DNA of 64,000 nucleotides, taken from Limnoperna fortunei (lineage: Eukaryota; Mollusca; Bivalvia; Mytilida; Modiolidae). A model generated the notes under the pieces. The model was not told where the DNA came from. It made no database searches and saw nothing but the letters and a program-made list of their open reading frames with translations. A program made the position numbers and the translations under genes. Below are positions 59,278 through 64,000 of the stretch, piece by piece. Within the stretch, counting starts at the first letter, position 1, and every line of letters starts with the position of its first letter. Where the stretch lies: positions 5,132,490 to 5,196,489 of the forward strand of contig OX104112.1 of assembly GCA_944474755.1 (NCBI GenBank). Reading direction: 5' to 3'.

Positions 59278-60328
59278 AATATGATACGATAGGTATTATT
59301 TTCTAGATACACCAGTCAAGTATTTTTATGCATATGATACGGTAGGTATTGTTTTCTAGCTACACCAGTAAAGCATGTTTATGCATATGATACGGTAGGT
59401 ATTGTTTTCTAGCAACGCCAGTCAAGTATTTTTATGCATATCATACGGTAGGTATTGTTTTCTAGCTACGCCAGTCAAGTATTTTTATGCATATGATACG
59501 GTAGGTATTGTTTTCTAGCTACGCCAGTCAAGAATTTGTATGCATATGATACGGTAGGTATTATTTTCTACCTACACCAGTCAAATATTTGTATGCATAT
59601 GATACGATAGGTATTGTTTTCTAGCTACGCCAGTCAAGAATTTGTATGCATATGATACGGTAGGTATTGTTTTCTACCTTCACCAGTCAAATATTTGTAT
59701 GCATATGATACGGTACGTATTGTTTTCTAGCTACGCCAGTCAAGAATTTGTATGCATATGATACGGTAGGTATTATTTTCTAGATACACCAGTCAAGTAT
59801 TTTTATGCATATGATACGGTAGGTATTGTTTTCTAGCTACGCCAGTCAAGAATTTGTATGAATATGATACGGTAGGTATTATTTTCTAGATACACCAGTC
59901 AAGTATTTTCATGCATATGATACGGTAGGCATTGTTTTCTAGCTACACCAGTCAAGTATTTTTATGCATATGATATGGTAGGTATTGTTTTCTAGCTACG
60001 CCAGTCAAGAATTTGTATGCATATGATACGGTATGTATTGTTTTTTAGCTACACCTGTCAAATGTTTTTATGCATATGATACGGTATGTATTGTTTTCTA
60101 GCCACGGCAGTCAAGTATTTTTATGCATATGATACGATAGGTAGTGTTTTCTAGCTACACCAGTCACGTATTTTTATGCATATGATACGGTAGGTATTGT
60201 TTTCTAGCTACACCAGCCAAGTATTGTTATGCATATGATACGGTAAGTGTTGTTTTCTTGCTACGCCAGTCAAGTATTTTTATGCATATGATACGGTAGG
60301 TATTGTTTTCTAGCTACGCCAGTCAGTA
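59278..60328. repeat. 53-bp minisatellite, about 20 copies
   Basis: Unit atacggtaggtattgttttc, tagctacgccagtcaagtat, ttttatgcatatg. Variants alternate ttttctagatacacc with ttttctagctacgcc, and tatttttat with aatttgtat. Confidence 0.96.
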
Positions 60329-60451
60329 TAACAATAATGTGAAGAATGAAAATACCTCTTCTATTTTCTAACCTTGTATGAGGACATGGTGGTCCAATCA
60401 ATAAGATATCAAACGTATCATCTACTATACATCGTAAGCATATCTAGTAGA

Positions 60452-61800
60452 ATATCACTGCGACAGTGTGTGCTCGACTCCAATCTTAAGGATTGTCAGT
60501 AAAGAATATCACAGCGACAGAGTGTGCTCGACTCCAATCTTAAGGATTGTCAGTAAAGAATATCACAGCGACAGAGTGTGCTCGACTCCAATCTTAAGGA
60601 TTGTCAGTAAAGAATATCACAGCGACAGAGTGTGCTCGACTCCAATCGTAAGGATTGTCAGTTAAGAAAATCACTGCGACAGAGTGTGCTCGACTCCAAT
60701 CTTAAGGATTGTCAGTAAAGAATATCACAGCGACAGAGTGTGCTCGACTCCAATCTTAAGGATTGTCAGTAAAGAATATCACTGACAGAGTGTGCTCGAC
60801 TCCAATCGTAAGGATTGTCAGTTAAGAAAATCACTGCGACAGAGTGTGCTCGACTCCAATCTTAAGGATTGTCAGTAAAGAATATCACAGCGACAGAGTG
60901 TGCTCGACTCCAATCTTAGGATTGTCAGTTAAGAATATCACAGCGACAGAGTGTGCTCGACTCCAATCGTAAGGATTGTCAGTAAAGAATATCACAGCGA
61001 CAGAGTGTGCTCGACTCCAATCTTAGGATTGTCAGTAAAGAATATCACAGCGACAGAGTGTGCTCGACTCCAATCGTAAGGATTGTCAGTTAAGAAAATC
61101 ACTGCGACAGAGTGTGCTCGACTCCAATCTTAAGGATTGTCAGTAAAGAATATCACAGCGACAGAGTGTGCTCGACTCCAATCTTAGGATTGTCAGTTAA
61201 GAATATCACAGCGACAATGTGTGCTCGACTCCAATCTTAAGGATTGTCAGTAAAGAATATCACAGCGACAGAGTGTGCTCGACTCCAATCTTAAGGATTG
61301 TCAGTTAAGAAAATCACTGCGACAGTGTGTGCTCGACTCCAATCTTAAGGATTTTCAGTTAAGAATATCACTGCGACAGTGTGTGCTCCTCTCCAATCGT
61401 AAGGATTGTCAGTTAAGAATATCAAAGCGACAATGTGTGCTCGACTCCAATCGTAAGGATTGTCACTTAAGAATATCACTGCGACAGAGTGTGCTCGACT
61501 CCAATCTTAAGGATTGTCAGTTAAAAATATCACTGCGACAGAGTGTTCTCGTCTCCAATCTTAAGGATTGTCAGTTAAGTATATCACCGCGACAGAGTGT
61601 TCTCGTCTCCAATCTTAAGGATTGTCAGTTAAGTATATCACCGCGACAGAGTGTTCCCGTCTACAATCTTAAGGATTGTCAGTTAAGTATATCACTGCGA
61701 CAGAGTGTGCTCGACTTCAATCTTAAGGATTGTCAGTTAAGAATATCACTGACAGAGTGTGCTCGACTCCAATCGTAAGGATTGTCAGTTATGAATATCA
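60452..61800. repeat. 54-bp minisatellite derived from a SINE, about 25 copies
   Basis: Unit of 54 bp. The part tgtgctcgactccaatctta then aggattgtcag corresponds to the SINE body (tgtactcgactccaatctta...aggattgccag) with a 6-bp deletion. The other part, taaagaatatcacagcgaca then gag, is novel. 54 is a multiple of three, hence open frames with an 18-residue period (60468-60665 and 61275-61778) that are not genes. Copies become more diverged after 61300. Confidence 0.95.
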
Positions 61801-62060
61801 CAGACGCCATGATGTAGCTGTACGAGGTTATGTTTTTTTACCGAGTACTCCGGCTTCTCTCTCCAGTTAAAACGGACCGCCATGATATAGCTGTACGGAT
61901 GTTTTTCACGAGATACTCCGGCTTCCACATGCATTAAAACTGGACGTGATGATATAGTTGTACCGACATTGTGTTGTTTTCACCGGCCTCCTCCTCCAAC
62001 AAAAATAGACACCATTATATAGCTGTAAAATATCTGAAAGTGGCGTTTAAACACAATTTA
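61801..62060 (+). repeat. SINE 3'-end region, tandemly multiplied
   Basis: About four partial copies of the SINE 3' domain at 60-70-bp spacing: gccatgatgtagctgtac, accgccatgatatagctgta, gtgatgatatagttgtacc and accattatatagctgtaaaa. Intervening pieces such as gagtactccggcttc correspond to the SINE body. The last copy runs into gaaagtggcgtttaaacaca, the normal tail. Together with 60452-61800 this is one SINE that has expanded at two internal places. Confidence 0.85.
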
Positions 62061-62761
62061 ACTAAACCATCAATCAACTCAGTTTAACCATCAATCTACC
62101 ACTAAACTTTCTAAAAATTCATGATAACAAAATGGAGCATGCCGTAATTGGGGGCATTATATAGTTTTAGTTGCTGACAGGGTGTTCGTGTTTTGGTCGT
62201 AGGAAACTTGATATAAAGTGTCGGGGTTTTAGAATGGATCTAAATATCACTTAATTATTTTGCCTTATTTATTCCAGCTTCTTCTTATATAATTTAGTTC
62301 CCTCGATTGAAATGAGTAAATGACGGAGTAAACCCAAGTAAAATCAATATAGAAAGGGACGTCAAATATCATTTTTATCAATCATTCATTGGAATACACA
62401 TCCCTTTAATCTTAATGCTGCACCAGGAAAATAATGTACAGGACAGAAAAGAAATCGAAAACTAGTCACCATAAAATCCTGTTTTTTATTAAAATACACA
62501 TCCCTTTACTGCTACTGGTAAAATAATGATGTGCAGGAAAGCAAAGAAGAAAACGAAAATGTATTGCCATATATCCTGTTTCAGTAGAGGCGTCCTATAC
62601 ATTTCCTAATCTATATTACGGATTTACTGCAATAATCTACTGTAAAGAATGAAATATAGTGTCCACGTTTGGAGAAGGTTGGTTGTAAAATATTTATTAA
62701 ACATGGAACTAAAAACTACGGAAGCGTATTAGGGCCACCATTTTTTTCTAACTGTCAACTT
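62061..62761. other. No gene recognised
   Basis: AT-rich. aaaatacacatccctttaat-type sequence occurs twice (about 62391 and 62500), a weak local duplication. Confidence 0.4.
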
Positions 62762-63110
62762 TTTTCTCGGAATTATCGACTTTATTCTCGGAATTATCGA
62801 CTTTTATCTCGGAATTATCGACTTTAATCTCGGAATTTCAGACTTTAATCTCGGAATTATCGACTTTAATCTCGGAATTTCCGACTTTAATCTCGGAATT
62901 TCCGACTTTAATCTCGGAATTATCGACTTTAATCTCGGAATTTCCTACTTTAATCTCGGAATTTTCGACTTTAATCTCGGAATTTCCGACTTTAATCTTG
63001 GAATTATCGACTTTAATCTCGGAATTTCCGACTTTAATCTTGGAATTTCCGACTTTTATCTCTGAATTATCGACTTTAATCTCGGGATTTCGGACTTCCA
63101 TATTCACACA
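62762..63110. repeat. 21-bp minisatellite, about 16 copies
   Basis: Unit ctcggaattatcgactttaa then t, alternating with ctcggaatttccgactttaa then t. The 21-bp unit gives a spurious minus-strand 7-residue repeat frame (NSEIKVG). Confidence 0.95.
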
Positions 63111-63655
63111 AATTGTTTCACTCCCCTTTCTGTTTTCACCCCGCCTAGACAACATGGAGCAGTTTCTTCGATAAAGAGGGGTGGGAGAGGATGTACTCCA
63201 TAAAATGGCTGAGCAAAAGGTAATTCTATATAACTGTAGATTAATTTAATATGAGAAGAAACAATAACAGTGACAAGTTTACTAAGGAAATAAATTTATA
63301 AAAATAAATAAATAAATTCACATAAATTTATAGGTAACATACCCATAGCCAGGAATATGTAAAGGGGGTTCGAATCGTGATGCGAAGCGCCGTGTCTTTA
63401 CTTTAATAGTCAGACTTAGGTCCCAATGTAGAGTTTAATAGTGCTTATTGTATCTGAACGCAGATTTTAATAATGCTTACTCGTTTTCAGGTGGGGGGGG
63501 GGGGTGTTCGTCCGAACCCCTCGAATCCCCCCTCCCGTGGGTTATCACTAATCTCTATATAAAGGTTAAGAAGATGAAAATGGGGCATGCATTATTTTTG
63601 TTGCTTGATTGTGAGAGATTTTCTTAATACAAAGATAAAAAAAGATCTAAAATAT
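63111..63655. other. No gene recognised
   Basis: Unassigned. Contains a G-run near 63492-63505. Confidence 0.4.
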
Positions 63656-63725
63656 ATACCGTAATATGCAATTCTAGATGATAGATTATATATAATCTAT
63701 CATCTAGAATTGCATATAACGGTAT
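63656..63725. repeat. 70-bp near-perfect palindrome
   Basis: Two 35-bp arms meet at tata near 63690 without a spacer: atgcaattctagatgataga on the left and tctatcatctagaattgcat on the right. About two mismatches lie in the outer part (gtaatatg against catataac). It could extrude as a cruciform. Confidence 0.93.
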
Positions 63726-64000
63726 TTAGAATATGTATCCTTCATTCCTCGACTCAGGGGATGCCCATTTGATTCGAAAGGGGGACGTCTGGTAGTTTTT
63801 GTTAATAAATATTCTGGCTTGAAAAAGATACCTTGGCCTGACCCTCCTCAAAAATATTTGTTATGTCCCCAGATTCTATAATACGTTAACAACAGTATAT
63901 GTAAAATAATAAATCTTGCCGGTAAGCGGCGGAAAATAAAATTTCAGACCCGAAAAATTTTGAATATAAATATAATGACCTGATCTAAACTGCCAGGCTC
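63726..64000. other. No gene recognised
   Basis: Unassigned sequence to the window end. Confidence 0.4.

Noticed and set aside
60468..61778. 18-residue repeat protein frames
   Set aside because: Translation of the 54-bp SINE-derived minisatellite.
62838..63155. NSEIKVG repeat protein on the minus strand
   Set aside because: Translation of the 21-bp array; no other coding evidence.

Overview
The window is AT-rich animal nuclear DNA, most probably from a marine bivalve mollusc. I infer this from the repeats: a tRNA-derived SINE of the kind common in bivalves, Penelope-like reverse transcriptase relics, a hammerhead ribozyme of the Penelope/retrozyme type, and many long minisatellites. The genes are split by introns with ordinary GT/AG splice sites. 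I see no bacterial-style operons.

Two host genes can be supported, both on the + strand and both for secreted or cell-surface proteins. The first (exons 4545-4693, 8677-8833, 10015-10259) encodes a complete eight-cysteine WSC domain followed by a PAN/apple-like domain. Its first visible intron (4.0 kb) is almost entirely a 59-bp minisatellite. The second (exons 16946-17227, 17488-17817, 19439-19558, 20405-21015) encodes an Ig domain, a divergent Ig-like domain, a stalk, one transmembrane helix and a cytoplasmic tail with YxxI, YxxL and YxxV motifs. All its internal junctions are phase 1. The first exon of each gene is unresolved. Together they suggest a locus for recognition or adhesion receptors.

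Region by region: 0-4.5 kb holds a microsatellite, a foldback element and a hairpin. 4.5-10.3 kb is the WSC gene. 10.4-14.8 kb holds minus-strand Penelope and LINE relics, a 68-bp tandem array and a SINE with target-site duplications. 16.9-21.0 kb is the Ig receptor. 22.5-27.8 kb is a decayed L1/Tx1-like non-LTR retrotransposon (ORF1 with zinc knuckles, endonuclease, reverse transcriptase). 31.1-33.5 kb is a nest of an element with inverted ends and a 146-bp tandem core, a truncated LINE 3' end and a SINE. 34.4-41.5 kb is one 7-kb array of a 21-bp unit with 1.3-kb higher-order repeats. 42.7-44.7 kb has three further arrays (about 41, 27 and 44 bp). 44.7-47.4 kb is a second LINE on the minus strand, interrupted by a piece carrying an intact hammerhead ribozyme and by a SINE. 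46.9-53.9 kb contains a 0.9-kb segmental duplication and two 55-bp arrays. 55.2-57.0 kb is a 28-bp array, and 59.3-63.1 kb has 53-, 54- and 21-bp arrays, the 54-bp one grown out of a SINE.

Roughly a third of the window is minisatellite. Nearly all the remaining long open reading frames are artefacts of repeat units whose length is a multiple of three, or antisense shadows of retroelements. The most notable single observation is the hammerhead ribozyme at 45348-45396 (minus strand), in which every conserved core nucleotide is present.
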